Of a DNA stretch of 64,000 nt, positions 55,842 through 64,000 are shown in pieces. Origin of the DNA: Bacteroidota bacterium (GTDB lineage Bacteria > Bacteroidota > Bacteroidia > Cytophagales > Cytophagaceae); NCBI GenBank assembly GCA_023392125.1, contig JAEVZS010000022.1:186001-250000 (forward strand). Direction: 5' to 3'. A program made the translations under genes and the position numbers. The notes under the pieces were generated by a model that did not search any database, was not told the origin of the DNA, and worked only from the letters and a program-made list of their open reading frames with translations. The number at the start of each line of letters is the position of its first letter. The stretch's first letter is position 1.

Positions 55842-56695
55842 TAGCTTCTTTTAAAAGATTCTCCGGCCGGTAAGATTATCACACCCTCCCTGCCCGCAAA
55901 CTCCCCGGTATACTCATAGGTATCCGCCAATCCCTGCCATGGCTCCAGACAAAGAAAAGGAGCATTATTTTTAGGTGTCCAGATGCCAAAATGCGGCCAG
56001 CCCTCAAATCCGAATTTCAGATTATAATCTCCCGAACGGGATTTCAGGCTGACGGCTGAAGATTTCAGATCTTTCAATACAATCGCGTCTTTTTCAAACA
56101 GTTTATAATTCAGGGGAAGGATGGCCGAATCAGTCAGCACTGCTTCTTTTTCTCCGCTAAATAATCCTTCCTTCAGCAGGTGGCGTTCCACATTTTCCTT
56201 TTCCTCAAATTCAAGATAAAACTCATCGAGGGTATTGCCGTCCCTCGAGTCCAGCGCAAATCCGGGATGAGCCCCTATAGAAAACAGCAGATCTTTCTGA
56301 TCGGGATTTTTCACCTCATACGTTACAAGCAGCTTGTTGCCGATCAGCTGATAGCATATAAAAAGCTTAAAAAGGAATGGATAATTTTTCCGGCTTTCTT
56401 CATCATCTCTCAGCTGAAATACAAGTTTATCATCGGTACCTGCCACGAGATCGAATGTTTTATCTCTTGCAAAGCCATGCTGCGGCAGCGTATAGCTCTT
56501 TCCGTCAATTCTGTATGTATGCTGATTCAATTTGCCTACTACAGGAAAAAGTACCGGAGCTCTCCGGGGCCAGAAAGAGGGGTCACCCTGCCACAAATAT
56601 TCGCGGTTATTCTCCAGATGACACAAACTGACCATTTCTGCCCCACTACCTTTGACACTCAGTCTCAGAAAACTGTTTTCAATAGTCACTAACAT
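55820..56695 (-). CDS. Aldose 1-epimerase-like protein (LacX type)
   Basis: Galactose mutarotase-fold proteins interconvert sugar anomers. The 291-residue protein has the super-beta-sandwich pattern and the family segments SGAEMVSLCHLENNREYLWQG, ARDKTFD preceded by PQHGF (catalytic-type His), SIGAHPGFALD (second His) and FLCLEPWQGLADTYEYTGEF (catalytic Glu). These are the marks of the LacX/YeaD-like subgroup, often of unknown sugar specificity. It is the last gene of a minus-strand run that starts with purK, 16 bases after terC. Confidence 0.88.
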   Translation of the reverse strand: MLVTIENSFLRLSVKGSGAEMVSLCHLENNREYLWQGDPSFWPRRAPVLFPVVGKLNQHTYRIDGKSYTLPQHGFARDKTFDLVAGTDDKLVFQLRDDEESRKNYPFLFKLFICYQLIGNKLLVTYEVKNPDQKDLLFSIGAHPGFALDSRDGNTLDEFYLEFEEKENVERHLLKEGLFSGEKEAVLTDSAILPLNYKLFEKDAIVLKDLKSSAVSLKSRSGDYNLKFGFEGWPHFGIWTPKNNAPFLCLEPWQGLADTYEYTGEFAGREGVIILPAGESFKRSYSIEIMD

Positions 56696-56711
56696 GCTTC
56701 TTTCTGATTAA

Positions 56712-57482
56712 TTATGATTTTTTATCCTCATCTGTCACCGTATACCTGGTTTTCAGTCTGACAGGCTTTTGCGCTTTCTTCCGCATCTTCAGATTAAGCA
56801 ATTCCACAAACAGGGAGAAGGCAATCGCAAAGTAAATATATCCTTTGGGCACATGCTGGTGAAATGCTTCTGTGACCAGCAATATGCCAATCAGCAATAA
56901 AAACGAAAGGGCAAGCATTTTCACAGTCGGATGCTTTTCAATAAAGTCACTGATTGACTTGGCAAATACCAGCATTACAATCATGCTGATAATAACCGCA
57001 ATAACCATTATAATCAAGTGATCAACAAGCCCGATTGCTGTTAAAATAGAATCGAAGGAGAAAACAATATCCAGCAGAATAATCTGCATTACTACCGAAG
57101 CCATGGAATATACTTTTGTATTATCCAGCTCATGGGTGCTGCCTTCCAGCTTATCATGTATTTCTGTGGTACTCTTGTATATCAGAAAACCTCCTCCCAG
57201 CAAAAGAATAAGATCCCGGATGCTGAGATCAAACCCGCTGATAGTCATCAGAGGCTGATTCCACTTCACAATGTATGTGATCACGGAAAGAAGCAGCAAG
57301 CGTACAATCAGCGCGAGACTGATTCCTATCATTCGGGCTTTTTGCTGCTGTTCGGCTTTTAATCGGGAAGCCAGAATAGAAACAAAGATTATATTGTCTA
57401 CTCCCAAAACGATTTCCATAAGGGTAAGCGTCAAAAGGCTCATCAGTCCTTCGGCGCTCAGAATCGGAGAAAAATCAATCAT
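56712..57482 (-). CDS. TerC-family integral membrane protein
   Basis: TerC proteins are membrane proteins linked to tellurite resistance and, more recently, to manganese export in other bacteria. The 256-residue protein has seven or so membrane segments with the paired acidic motifs LMEIVLGVDNIIFVSIL (about 21-37) and LLDIVFSFDSILTAIGL (about 134-150). The Asp and Glu residues of these motifs are proposed to bind metal. It follows purE by 22 bases, but no functional link with purine synthesis is evident. Confidence 0.94.
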   Translation of the reverse strand: MIDFSPILSAEGLMSLLTLTLMEIVLGVDNIIFVSILASRLKAEQQQKARMIGISLALIVRLLLLSVITYIVKWNQPLMTISGFDLSIRDLILLLGGGFLIYKSTTEIHDKLEGSTHELDNTKVYSMASVVMQIILLDIVFSFDSILTAIGLVDHLIIMVIAVIISMIVMLVFAKSISDFIEKHPTVKMLALSFLLLIGILLVTEAFHQHVPKGYIYFAIAFSLFVELLNLKMRKKAQKPVRLKTRYTVTDEDKKS

Positions 57483-57504
57483 TGCCGTTTTACAAAAAAA
57501 ATGA

Positions 57505-58017
57505 TCAGATCAGCTCCTTGTAGCCTTTTTCATTCAACGCTTCCACAGACAGCATTACCTTCTGCTCCAGCTCTTTTTTATACCCGGCAATCCGTTTTTT
57601 CAGCTTGTCATCGGCTGTAGCCACAATCTGTGCAGCCAGAATTCCCGCATTGGCGGCATTGTCAAGGGCCACAGTAGCAACCGGCACTCCTGCCGGCATT
57701 TGCAAAATTGAAAGAACGGAATCCCAGCCATCAATGGAATTGGACGATTTGACAGGTACACCGATTACAGGCAGCACAGTAAGGGATGCAACCATACCCG
57801 GCAGATGTGCAGCGCCACCGGCTCCGGCAATAATCACTTTCAGCCCTTTTGCATCGGCTGCTGAGGCATATTCCACCATCCGGTGCGGTGTACGATGTGC
57901 CGAAACAACGGTAACCTCAAAGGGGACATCCAGTTTTTCCAGAATCTCTGCCGCCTTACTCATTACTTTCAGGTCGGACTGGCTTCCCATTATAATACCT
58001 ACCAACGGTGTGCTCAT
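57505..58017 (-). CDS. purE: N5-carboxyaminoimidazole ribonucleotide mutase
   Basis: PurE moves the carboxyl group of N5-CAIR to C4 in purine synthesis. The 170-residue class I enzyme has [10 protein letters not shown] (10-19), the SAHRTPHRM motif with the catalytic His, [17 protein letters not shown] and [34 protein letters not shown]. All are diagnostic. Its start overlaps the purK stop by 4 bases, so the two consecutive pathway enzymes are translationally coupled. Confidence 0.98.
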   Translation of the reverse strand: MSTPLVGIIMGSQSDLKVMSKAAEILEKLDVPFEVTVVSAHRTPHRMVEYASAADAKGLKVIIAGAGGAAHLPGMVASLTVLPVIGVPVKSSNSIDGWDSVLSILQMPAGVPVATVALDNAANAGILAAQIVATADDKLKKRIAGYKKELEQKVMLSVEALNEKGYKELI

Positions 58018-59150
58018 GCTTTTACTTTTATAGTTTGCTTAATAAAGTTTACTTTCTCTTTTAACCGGTCAACGTTCTCATCAAGAATCGTTACATGCCC
58101 CATTTTCCTGAAGGCTTTTGTCTTTTTCTTTCCATACAGGTGCACATATACACCATCCTGATCCAATGCTTCTCCCAGGCCTTCATAGATGGCCATACCT
58201 TCAAATCCGGGCTCTCCGAGCAGATTGATCATTGCCGCCGGCTTTTTCAGATTGGTCTGGCCCAAAGGCAGATCCAGAATGGCACGGAGATGCTGCTCAT
58301 ACTGAGATGTATAATTGGCTTTAATTGTCTGATGCCCGCTATTATGCGGCCTCGGAGCAACTTCATTGACCAATATATCGCCTTTTCTGTCAAGAAACAT
58401 TTCCACCGCCAGCAATCCCACCATATCCAGCGACTCGATTACTCTGCAGGCAATTTCTCTTGCTTTCCGTTCCTGTGATTCGGTAATCTGCGCAGGAGCA
58501 AACAAGAACTCAACCAGATTCGCAGTAGGGTGGAAAACCATTTCCACTACAGGATATGTAACAACTTCTCCTTTCCTGTTCCTGGCCACAATAACTGACA
58601 GCTCCTTTTCAAAGTCAACCAGCTTCTCCAGCACAGCAGAGCCCTCCAGCGCGTTGTCGATGTCTTCGGGATTCTGAATTCTGGCAACCCCTCTTCCATC
58701 GTAGCCGGCCTTGCCCAGCTTCTGAAAAACCGGAAGCATAGCCGTATGCTGCGCGATCTCCAGCTTGTCCGCAACCAGCACAAATTCTGATGTCGGGATA
58801 TTATGCTCTTTATAAAACTGCTTTTGCAGCCGCTTATCCTGAATGGTACGAATCACCTCCGGCTGAGGATAAATCAATACACCTTCTTTTTGTAAAAGCT
58901 CAAGCGCCTCCACATTTACATTCTCAATCTCAATAGTAACCAGATTTTTACCTTTGCCAAATGCATATACCTGATCAAAATCGGTAAGATCCCCGTTAAA
59001 AAACTCCTGTACCAATTGCCTGCAGGGCGCTTCTTTGTCCGGGTCCATTATGGAAAACTCCAGATTAAAATCAATACCTGCCTGAATCAGCATCCGTCCC
59101 AGCTGACCGCCGCCAAGGATTCCTATTTTAAAATCACTGTAAAAATTCAT
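58014..59150 (-). CDS. purK: N5-carboxyaminoimidazole ribonucleotide synthase
   Basis: PurK uses ATP and bicarbonate to form N5-CAIR, the substrate of PurE. The 378-residue ATP-grasp protein starts with [18 protein letters not shown] and has [35 protein letters not shown] (ATP loop) and the metal-binding [16 protein letters not shown] near residue 265. It is the first gene of its transcript, with a good promoter just upstream, and overlaps purE by 4 bases. Confidence 0.98.
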   Translation of the reverse strand: MNFYSDFKIGILGGGQLGRMLIQAGIDFNLEFSIMDPDKEAPCRQLVQEFFNGDLTDFDQVYAFGKGKNLVTIEIENVNVEALELLQKEGVLIYPQPEVIRTIQDKRLQKQFYKEHNIPTSEFVLVADKLEIAQHTAMLPVFQKLGKAGYDGRGVARIQNPEDIDNALEGSAVLEKLVDFEKELSVIVARNRKGEVVTYPVVEMVFHPTANLVEFLFAPAQITESQERKAREIACRVIESLDMVGLLAVEMFLDRKGDILVNEVAPRPHNSGHQTIKANYTSQYEQHLRAILDLPLGQTNLKKPAAMINLLGEPGFEGMAIYEGLGEALDQDGVYVHLYGKKKTKAFRKMGHVTILDENVDRLKEKVNFIKQTIKVKA

Positions 59151-59177
59151 TTACTATCATCTGTTTCTTTGCAGGGA

Positions 59178-59208
59178 CAAAGGTACATTTTGAATTTATG
59201 TACTACAA
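59178..59208 (-). promoter_or_regulatory. Promoter of the purK-purE operon
   Basis: On the minus strand TTG (59206-59208) and TACCTTTG (59178-59185) are separated by 20 bases, a near-ideal Bacteroidota promoter. The -7 box ends 27 bases before the purK ATG. Confidence 0.75.
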
Positions 59209-59228
59209 TACCTGTCCCGGTCAACTAT

Positions 59229-59262
59229 CTGAAGACCGATGATAATTAACACCGGTCTTCAG
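59229..59262. repeat. 10-bp inverted repeat at the end of the MutS-like gene
   Basis: CTGAAGACCG (59229-59238) and CGGTCTTCAG (59253-59262) pair perfectly around a 14-base AT-rich loop that holds the stop codon. The right arm encodes the last residues of the MutS-like protein. It may end or protect that mRNA; there is no T-run. Confidence 0.65.
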
Positions 59263-61048
59263 GACATATATCGATACCAATCTTCTTCATAAGCTCTGTT
59301 GCGTTGAAGCTATGACAAATCCCTTTATGAAGCGTATAGTCAAAATACAGCTCTCCGTCATGAATGGTACTATTGAAGCTGTAGTTGAACACCGTATCCG
59401 GATATAACGAATGCAAAGCACCCAGCTCCAGATCATGCGTTGCAATAATTCCCGAGGCATTCTGATTCTGTAGTTTCCGAATCAGCGCTTTGCTACCTGC
59501 CTGCCGGTCAGCAGAATTTGTTCCTTTGAGGATTTCATCCAGCAGATAAAAAACAGGTTCCTCGCCGTTCAGATAATCAAGAAGCTGCTTCAGCCTTTTA
59601 AGCTCCGCATAAAAAGAGGAGGTACTTTCCTGAAGATTATCCTCTGTACGCATAGATGAAAAAACCCTCATGGGAGAAATCATCATCGTCTTTGCGCACA
59701 CCGGCGCTCCTGCAAGCGCCAGCACCGCATTCAGACCCAGCGTACGGAGAAAAGTACTTTTGCCAGACATATTGCTTCCGGTAAGGACCCAGGTTTCCCC
59801 AGGCTGACACATAGAAAAGTTATTGGCAACCCTGTTTGGAGAGAAAATCAAAGGATGGCTCAGATTTTCTGCAGAGTAGCAGAACCGTTCATTCGTTATC
59901 TCGGGAAAGATCCAGTCCGGATTGGCATAAGCAACTCCGGCAAAGCTTGCTATAACCTCAAATTCATTCAATGCATTAAGCCAGTTCTCCACATGCGGAC
60001 GAACCAGTAATCGCCACCGTTCAATGCTCGTCATCCAGTGCAGTTCCCACAAAAATGTTCCGTTGGCTATGAGATAAAAGTAAGGGTTTCTGGTATACTC
60101 GAGCATTTCAAAACGAAAGGCAAGCGATTTGATAAGCGTAGAGGCGGTAAGTCCATTTATCTGCAATGCTTTCCTGATTGCAGTCAGGCGCTCTGACTTA
60201 AAATCTCTACGCGCAATATTTTTCAACAACTGGCTCAGCCCCTGAAGGAAAGGAGTATTTTTATCCGTATGCTCCATTACAGCACGGACTTTTTTTCTAT
60301 TGAGCCTTAATAAATACAGATTCAGGGCAAATGGCACCAGCAGCCATTGCCAGCCTATAAAGAAAAAAGCAGCTATAATCACAGATAATGTAAGTCCGTT
60401 TGCGAAAATGACGAGCCAGCGCGTACGCTTTTGCCACGTTAATGCATCTTCTGACGCAAACCAGTCCAGGAGCAGGTTCTGAGCTTGTTCACCCACCCGG
60501 TTCTTTTTTCCCAGCATCTGCATATGCTGTCTGAAATCTATTTCCGGTTTAACTTCCTGTACCGCTTTCTGATATTCACTTATTTCATTAACCTTCCTGG
60601 CGGATGTCAATGCATATGCCAGCCTGCGCTGTCCGCTTTCTGTAAAACAGCGATCCAGTAACTGAAAGAGGGAACCATCTCCAAAAATATCCAGATCCTT
60701 GGCATACGGATGACGGAGTGAGTAAAACCGGATACCCGAATCAAGCTCTCCAAGATTTCCTTCGAGGCGGTTTATTTCCTGCCGGTTAATCTGTATCAGA
60801 ATTTCATTTTCCGTTATACCGGCTTTTATGCGGCGATGCCAGATTACCACAGGCAGATAGGCACAAAGAAAAACTACTCCGGACAAAAAAACATACGCAT
60901 AATCCTGTTTCCTGATAAACCATACCGATAGTACGATGAACACTACGAAGAGGAATAAGCGAATAGCTGACAATCGATTGCTCCGGGAGGCAAGACTACT
61001 TTTCTCCTTTTCAAAATATTCTATTCGTTGCCTGAAATGCTGCTGCAT
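59246..61048 (-). CDS. Membrane-anchored MutS-like ATPase
   Basis: The C-terminal third is a MutS-type ABC ATPase: Walker A GSNMSGKSTFLRTLGLN (from residue 424), FSSMRTEDNLQESTSSFYAELKRL, Walker B FYLLDEILKGTNSADR and the switch IIATHDLELG. The MutS mismatch-recognition and connector domains are absent. Instead the N-terminal region has a coiled stretch, a membrane pair (about 29-75) and another pair near 220-260 (FFFIGWQWLLVPFALNLYLL), so it should sit in the inner membrane. I start at the ATG at 61048; the frame is open to 61138 but adds only an unconvincing stretch. DNA repair function is not implied. The role is unknown. Confidence 0.88.
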   Translation of the reverse strand: MQQHFRQRIEYFEKEKSSLASRSNRLSAIRLFLFVVFIVLSVWFIRKQDYAYVFLSGVVFLCAYLPVVIWHRRIKAGITENEILIQINRQEINRLEGNLGELDSGIRFYSLRHPYAKDLDIFGDGSLFQLLDRCFTESGQRRLAYALTSARKVNEISEYQKAVQEVKPEIDFRQHMQMLGKKNRVGEQAQNLLLDWFASEDALTWQKRTRWLVIFANGLTLSVIIAAFFFIGWQWLLVPFALNLYLLRLNRKKVRAVMEHTDKNTPFLQGLSQLLKNIARRDFKSERLTAIRKALQINGLTASTLIKSLAFRFEMLEYTRNPYFYLIANGTFLWELHWMTSIERWRLLVRPHVENWLNALNEFEVIASFAGVAYANPDWIFPEITNERFCYSAENLSHPLIFSPNRVANNFSMCQPGETWVLTGSNMSGKSTFLRTLGLNAVLALAGAPVCAKTMMISPMRVFSSMRTEDNLQESTSSFYAELKRLKQLLDYLNGEEPVFYLLDEILKGTNSADRQAGSKALIRKLQNQNASGIIATHDLELGALHSLYPDTVFNYSFNSTIHDGELYFDYTLHKGICHSFNATELMKKIGIDICPEDRC

Positions 61049-61280
61049 ATATTGTATAAAAAATAAAATTAGCTCAATATAGAAATAAGCCGGCAGACCT
61101 TTATTCCATCTCAAACAGAAATTACAATAACTATACAACTACAGACATGTTATTGCGATGGAATATTCAAGGAGCAGAACCATCACTCTCCGTGAAAACA
61201 GGGACTGTTTGCCAGTGGACACCCAAACAGACGTCGGGCTTTCCTGCTTTATTAAAAGCAGCGCCGTCCCCAAACATAAA
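61049..61280. other. Intergenic region upstream of the MutS-like gene
   Basis: No gene is supported here. Short frames on both strands lack start context and conserved pattern. No TAnnTTTG box was found for the MutS-like gene. Confidence 0.45.
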
Positions 61281-61306
61281 AGGCTGCCTGTGTACACAGA
61301 CAGCCT
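61281..61306 (-). terminator. Terminator after gpmI
   Basis: AGGCTGTCTGTG and CACAGGCAGCCT (minus strand) form a 12-bp stem with one G-U pair and almost no loop, followed by TTTTATG. It begins 27 bases after the gpmI stop. Confidence 0.7.
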
Positions 61307-61332
61307 CCTGCATATTTATAGCAAACAGCAAT

Positions 61333-62853
61333 CTACAACAAAGAAACACCTGTCATTTCAGAAGGCTGCTTTACGCCCATCAGCTCCAGAATTGTGGGGG
61401 CCACATCGCCAAGCTTTCCATCCTTAAGCGGTTTGTCATAAGAGGAATCTACCAGAATACATGGAACCAGATTGGTGGTATGAGCAGTATTCGGGGATCC
61501 GTCTTCATTGAGCATGATATCGGCATTACCGTGATCAGCAATAATAATGGATGCATATCCATTATTAAGCGCTGCGGTAACCACAGCATTCGCGCATTTA
61601 TCGACTGTCTCGCACGCCTTAACTGTTGCCTCAAAATCCCCGGTATGTCCGACCATATCCGGATTGGCAAAATTCAGACAAATAAAATCCGCGCTCTTTT
61701 TCTCTATCTCAGGCACGATGGCATCTCTTATATCCAGAGCGCTCATTTCCGGTGCAAGATCATAGGTGGCCACTTTGGGCGAAGGGCAAAGCAATCTGTT
61801 TTCTCCTTCAAAAGGCTTTTCCCGTCCTCCTGAAAAGAAGAAGGTAACATGCGGATATTTCTCCGTTTCAGCGATACGGATCTGTTTTTTTCCGGCGGCT
61901 TCCAATACGGCTCCAAGCGTATTATTCAGATTATCCTTATCAAAGATTACCTTGATTCCTTCAAATGTGTCATCATAATTGGTCATGGTCAGGTAATAAA
62001 GATCAAGCTTCTTCATATCCTGATCGGGAAAATCCTTCTGAGTCAGCGCTATCGTAATTTCCCTGCCGCGATCCGTACGGAAGTTAAAGCACAATACAAC
62101 ATCCCCCTCTTTGATGGTAGCCAGCGGCTTGTCATTATCATCAACAACCACTACCGGCTTGATAAATTCATCGGTTACTTTTTCTTCGTACGACTTTTCG
62201 ATCGCTTTAAGCACATCTTTTGTCTTTTCTCCTTCGCCTTTTACAAGAAGATCATAGGCAAGCTTCACCCGTTCCCAACGGTTATCCCGATCCATTGAAT
62301 AATAACGGCCGATCAGTGAGGCTACTTTTCCGGTAGTTTTATCCATATGGTCTCTGAGATCTCTTACAAATCCCAGTCCGCTCTTCGGGTCAGTATCGCG
62401 GCCATCCGTAAAGACATGCACGTATACATTCTTAAGATCCTGCTCTGCTGCAATAGAGCACAAGCCTTTCAGATGCTTTATATGCGAGTGCACACCTCCA
62501 TCTGATACCAGTCCGATAAAGTGAATATTCTTGTTATTCTTCTTTGCATAGTCAAATGCTTTCTGCAGCGTCTCTTCTTTACCGAGCGTGTTTTCCTCTA
62601 CAGCCTTATTTATCTTAACCAGATCCTGGTATACAACACGTCCGGCTCCGAGGTTCATATGACCAACTTCTGAATTTCCCATCTGACCTTCAGGCAATCC
62701 GACGGCAAGCCCGGATGCTTCCAGCTTACTGTGGGGATATTTCTTAAAAACCGAATCTATAAAGGGTGTATTTGCCGAAGCAATAGCGGACACGTTGGGG
62801 TTTGTACCCAATCCCCAGCCGTCCAGTATCATTAAAAGTACTTTCTTATCCAT
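61333..62853 (-). CDS. gpmI: 2,3-bisphosphoglycerate-independent phosphoglycerate mutase
   Basis: GpmI interconverts 3- and 2-phosphoglycerate in glycolysis using two manganese ions. I start at the ATG giving MDKKVLLMILDGWGLG; the frame extends 7 codons upstream but would include the promoter box. The 506-residue product has metal ligand Asp11, the phospho-serine Ser61 in MGNSEVGHMNLGAGR, HVFTDGRDTDP, NFRTDRGRE, and the C-terminal metal sites NFANPDMVGHTGD and IIADHGNAD. It is complete and of family length. Confidence 0.98.
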   Translation of the reverse strand: MDKKVLLMILDGWGLGTNPNVSAIASANTPFIDSVFKKYPHSKLEASGLAVGLPEGQMGNSEVGHMNLGAGRVVYQDLVKINKAVEENTLGKEETLQKAFDYAKKNNKNIHFIGLVSDGGVHSHIKHLKGLCSIAAEQDLKNVYVHVFTDGRDTDPKSGLGFVRDLRDHMDKTTGKVASLIGRYYSMDRDNRWERVKLAYDLLVKGEGEKTKDVLKAIEKSYEEKVTDEFIKPVVVVDDNDKPLATIKEGDVVLCFNFRTDRGREITIALTQKDFPDQDMKKLDLYYLTMTNYDDTFEGIKVIFDKDNLNNTLGAVLEAAGKKQIRIAETEKYPHVTFFFSGGREKPFEGENRLLCPSPKVATYDLAPEMSALDIRDAIVPEIEKKSADFICLNFANPDMVGHTGDFEATVKACETVDKCANAVVTAALNNGYASIIIADHGNADIMLNEDGSPNTAHTTNLVPCILVDSSYDKPLKDGKLGDVAPTILELMGVKQPSEMTGVSLL

Positions 62854-62857
62854 AGTA

Positions 62858-62865
62858 CAAATATA
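62858..62865 (-). promoter_or_regulatory. Candidate -7 element (TATATTTG) of gpmI
   Basis: On the minus strand the box fits TAnnTTTG and ends only 4 bases before the ATG at 62853, so the transcript would be leaderless or nearly so. The -33 site has no TTG. Confidence 0.45.
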
Positions 62866-62889
62866 CATATTCAAAATAAAGATTTTAGA

Positions 62890-62921
62890 TTTGAAATAGA
62901 GGAAACATTGGCATAATTTTG
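62890..62921 (+). promoter_or_regulatory. Promoter of the DUF4783 gene
   Basis: TTTG (62890-62893) and TAATTTTG (62914-62921) are separated by 20 bases, an excellent match to the Bacteroidota consensus, 33 bases before the start codon. Confidence 0.8.
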
Positions 62922-62954
62922 GCAGTATTGATAATTTGCAGATAAATTCCGGTC

Positions 62955-63356
62955 ATGAATAAGAAACTAACCATTTTCACGGTGTTTTTCCTCGGGATGT
63001 ATCTTATGCATCTGGATGGTGCAGCTCAGAACGAGGTGCTATCCAATACAAAAGTTTCCCTTGCACAGGCTAACCCCAAATCCTTAACAAAGTTTTTCAA
63101 TGACTTTGTGGAGATCAGCCTGGGTGGAGAAAAAGGCAATTACAGCCGTACTCAGGCTGAATTTGTCATGAAAGATTTTTTCCGGAAATATCCGCCGACC
63201 GGATTCGAGCTCATTCATCAGGGAGCAAGCAAAGAGGGAGTGAAATATGCGATCGGGCAATACTCTCATAGCAAAGGTTCTTTCAGAGTGTATATACTTA
63301 TAAAACAATTTAAAGGCAATTACCTCATAGACACACTCAATTTCAGCGAAGAGTGA
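62955..63356 (+). CDS. DUF4783 family secreted protein
   Basis: The 133-residue protein has a signal peptide (about 1-24, ending DGAAQ) and a small alpha/beta domain with VEISLGGEKGNYSRTQAEFVMKDFFRKYPPTGFELIHQG and VKYAIGQYSHSKGSFRVYILIKQFKGNYLIDTLNFSEE. This is the cystatin-like pattern of DUF4783, a Bacteroidota family of unknown function often found just before nadC. It has its own promoter and a terminator after it, so it appears monocistronic. Confidence 0.85.
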   Translation: MNKKLTIFTVFFLGMYLMHLDGAAQNEVLSNTKVSLAQANPKSLTKFFNDFVEISLGGEKGNYSRTQAEFVMKDFFRKYPPTGFELIHQGASKEGVKYAIGQYSHSKGSFRVYILIKQFKGNYLIDTLNFSEE

Positions 63357-63377
63357 TGCCGGTAATTCTTTCATGGG

Positions 63378-63408
63378 GCTCCGGTTCAAAAAAACCGGAG
63401 CTTTTTTT
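63378..63408 (+). terminator. Intrinsic terminator after the DUF4783 gene
   Basis: GCTCCGGTT (63378-63386) and AACCGGAGC (63393-63401) form a 9-bp stem with a 6-base loop, followed by seven T. It is a textbook terminator 21 bases after the stop codon. nadC begins 15 bases beyond it and so needs its own promoter or read-through. Confidence 0.9.
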
Positions 63409-63423
63409 CTTACTCTGCAAACA

Positions 63424-64000
63424 ATGAATTATCTAAATCAAAACTCCATTCTTCATTTTATCTCCGAAGCCATAAAAGAAGATATAGGCGATGGCGATCA
63501 TACTTCTCTCTCCTGCATTCCTGCCAATGAAAAAGGCAAAGCCCAGCTATACATAAAGGACGACGGAATTCTGGCCGGAATCGAGCTTGCCAGACATATA
63601 TTCAATTTTGTCAATCCGGATATCCATATTGACTTTTATAAGAAGGACGGGGATCAGGTACGTTTCGGAGAAAAAGCCTTTGCCGTCCATGGCGACATTC
63701 AGGATATTCTCAAAAGTGAACGCCTTGTGCTAAACTGCATGCAGCGCATGAGCGGAATCGCTACCTATACCAATAAGCTGGCCAGGCTGATATCCCACAC
63801 ATCGGCAAGATTGCTGGATACCCGCAAAACAACACCAAACTTCCGCATTCCGGAAAAGTGGGCGGTAGCAATCGGCGGGGGTGTCAACCACCGGTTTGGC
63901 CTGTATGACATGATCCTTCTTAAAGACAACCATATTGACTTTGCCGGCGGGGTAGGCCAGGCCATTCAGGCTGCCAATGAATATCTCCAACGTACGGGCA
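63424..64000 (+). CDS. nadC: Nicotinate-nucleotide pyrophosphorylase, carboxylating (partial)
   Basis: NadC converts quinolinate and PRPP to nicotinate mononucleotide in NAD synthesis. I translated 192 codons from the ATG; the 3' end is beyond the window. The protein starts MNYLNQNSILHFISEAIKEDIGDGDHTS, with the family EDxGxGDxT motif. It has SERLVLNCMQRMSGIAT and the PRPP- and quinolinate-binding LLDTRKTTPNFRIPEKWAVAIGGGVNHRFGLYDMILLKDNHI. The identity is secure. It is not listed among complete frames because it runs off the edge. Confidence 0.97.
   Translation, partial: MNYLNQNSILHFISEAIKEDIGDGDHTSLSCIPANEKGKAQLYIKDDGILAGIELARHIFNFVNPDIHIDFYKKDGDQVRFGEKAFAVHGDIQDILKSERLVLNCMQRMSGIATYTNKLARLISHTSARLLDTRKTTPNFRIPEKWAVAIGGGVNHRFGLYDMILLKDNHIDFAGGVGQAIQAANEYLQRTG

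Noticed and set aside
61140..61330. Short frames between the MutS-like gene and gpmI (for example plus-strand frames from 61147 and 61158)
   Set aside because: They run into gpmI antisense sequence, include the gpmI terminator hairpin, and their translations have no conserved features.

Overview
The window is chromosomal DNA from a member of the Bacteroidota. Three things support this: a complete type IX secretion (T9SS) core locus (porP/sprF-gldK-gldL-gldM-gldN plus a PorW/SprE lipoprotein), T9SS-type C-terminal sorting domains on secreted proteins, and repeated upstream boxes of the form TAnnTTTG, the -7 element of the Bacteroidota housekeeping sigma factor. The gene mix (T9SS, full leucine pathway, bactofilin next to the ATP synthase genes) suggests a free-living Cytophagales-like bacterium, but genus and species cannot be read from the sequence. 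No insertion sequence, prophage, CRISPR array, rRNA or tRNA gene was found. Both ends cut a gene (atpG on the left, nadC on the right).

Layout. 0-6.5 kb (minus strand): an inactive-looking LytM/M23 protein, a bactofilin, AtpZ, a small membrane protein and the ATP synthase genes atpB-E-F-H-A-G, packed as one operon. 6.6-13.3 kb (plus): PorW/SprE lipoprotein, a class A penicillin-binding protein and uvrC. 13.5-19.3 kb (minus): the T9SS/gliding operon porP-gldK-gldL-gldM-gldN. 19.5-24.2 kb (minus): hemD, DUF4271 membrane protein, a WecA/MraY-like transferase and an Omp85-type barrel. 24.2-27.4 kb (plus): hemW, a small TerB-like protein and a short M1 aminopeptidase. 27.5-35.6 kb (plus): the branched-chain amino acid operon leuA-leuC-leuD-leuB-ilvD-ilvB, preceded by a promoter, a 27-residue leader peptide with four consecutive Leu codons, and mutually exclusive antiterminator and terminator hairpins. 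This is a textbook transcription attenuator and the most rewarding signal in the window.

35.6-37.4 kb (minus): folP and the c-di-AMP synthase cdaA. 37.4-40.7 kb (plus): a DUF1599 protein, a DoxX/MauE-like membrane protein, an orphan DppB-type permease and aroK. 40.7-44.6 kb (minus): a TlpA-like thioredoxin with a T9SS-like tail, an FadL-like porin and a Tyr/Gly/Asn-rich lipoprotein. 44.8-50 kb: proS, an M42-like peptidase, a TPR protein and a T9SS-exported SGNH-like protein. 50-54.7 kb (minus): a large AsmA-family protein and metX, with metX under a SAM-I-type riboswitch and a good promoter. 54.9-61.1 kb: an MscS channel, then (minus) purK-purE-terC-aldose epimerase and a membrane-anchored MutS-like ATPase. 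61.3-64 kb: gpmI, a DUF4783 protein and the start of nadC.

Most of the window is core metabolism and envelope biology. Its unusual content is in regulation (leu attenuator, SAM riboswitch, a hairpin after atpE, a perfect palindrome before leuB, start codons almost touching promoter boxes) and in a few odd proteins (degenerate LytM beside bactofilin, membrane MutS-like protein, thioredoxin with a sorting-like tail).
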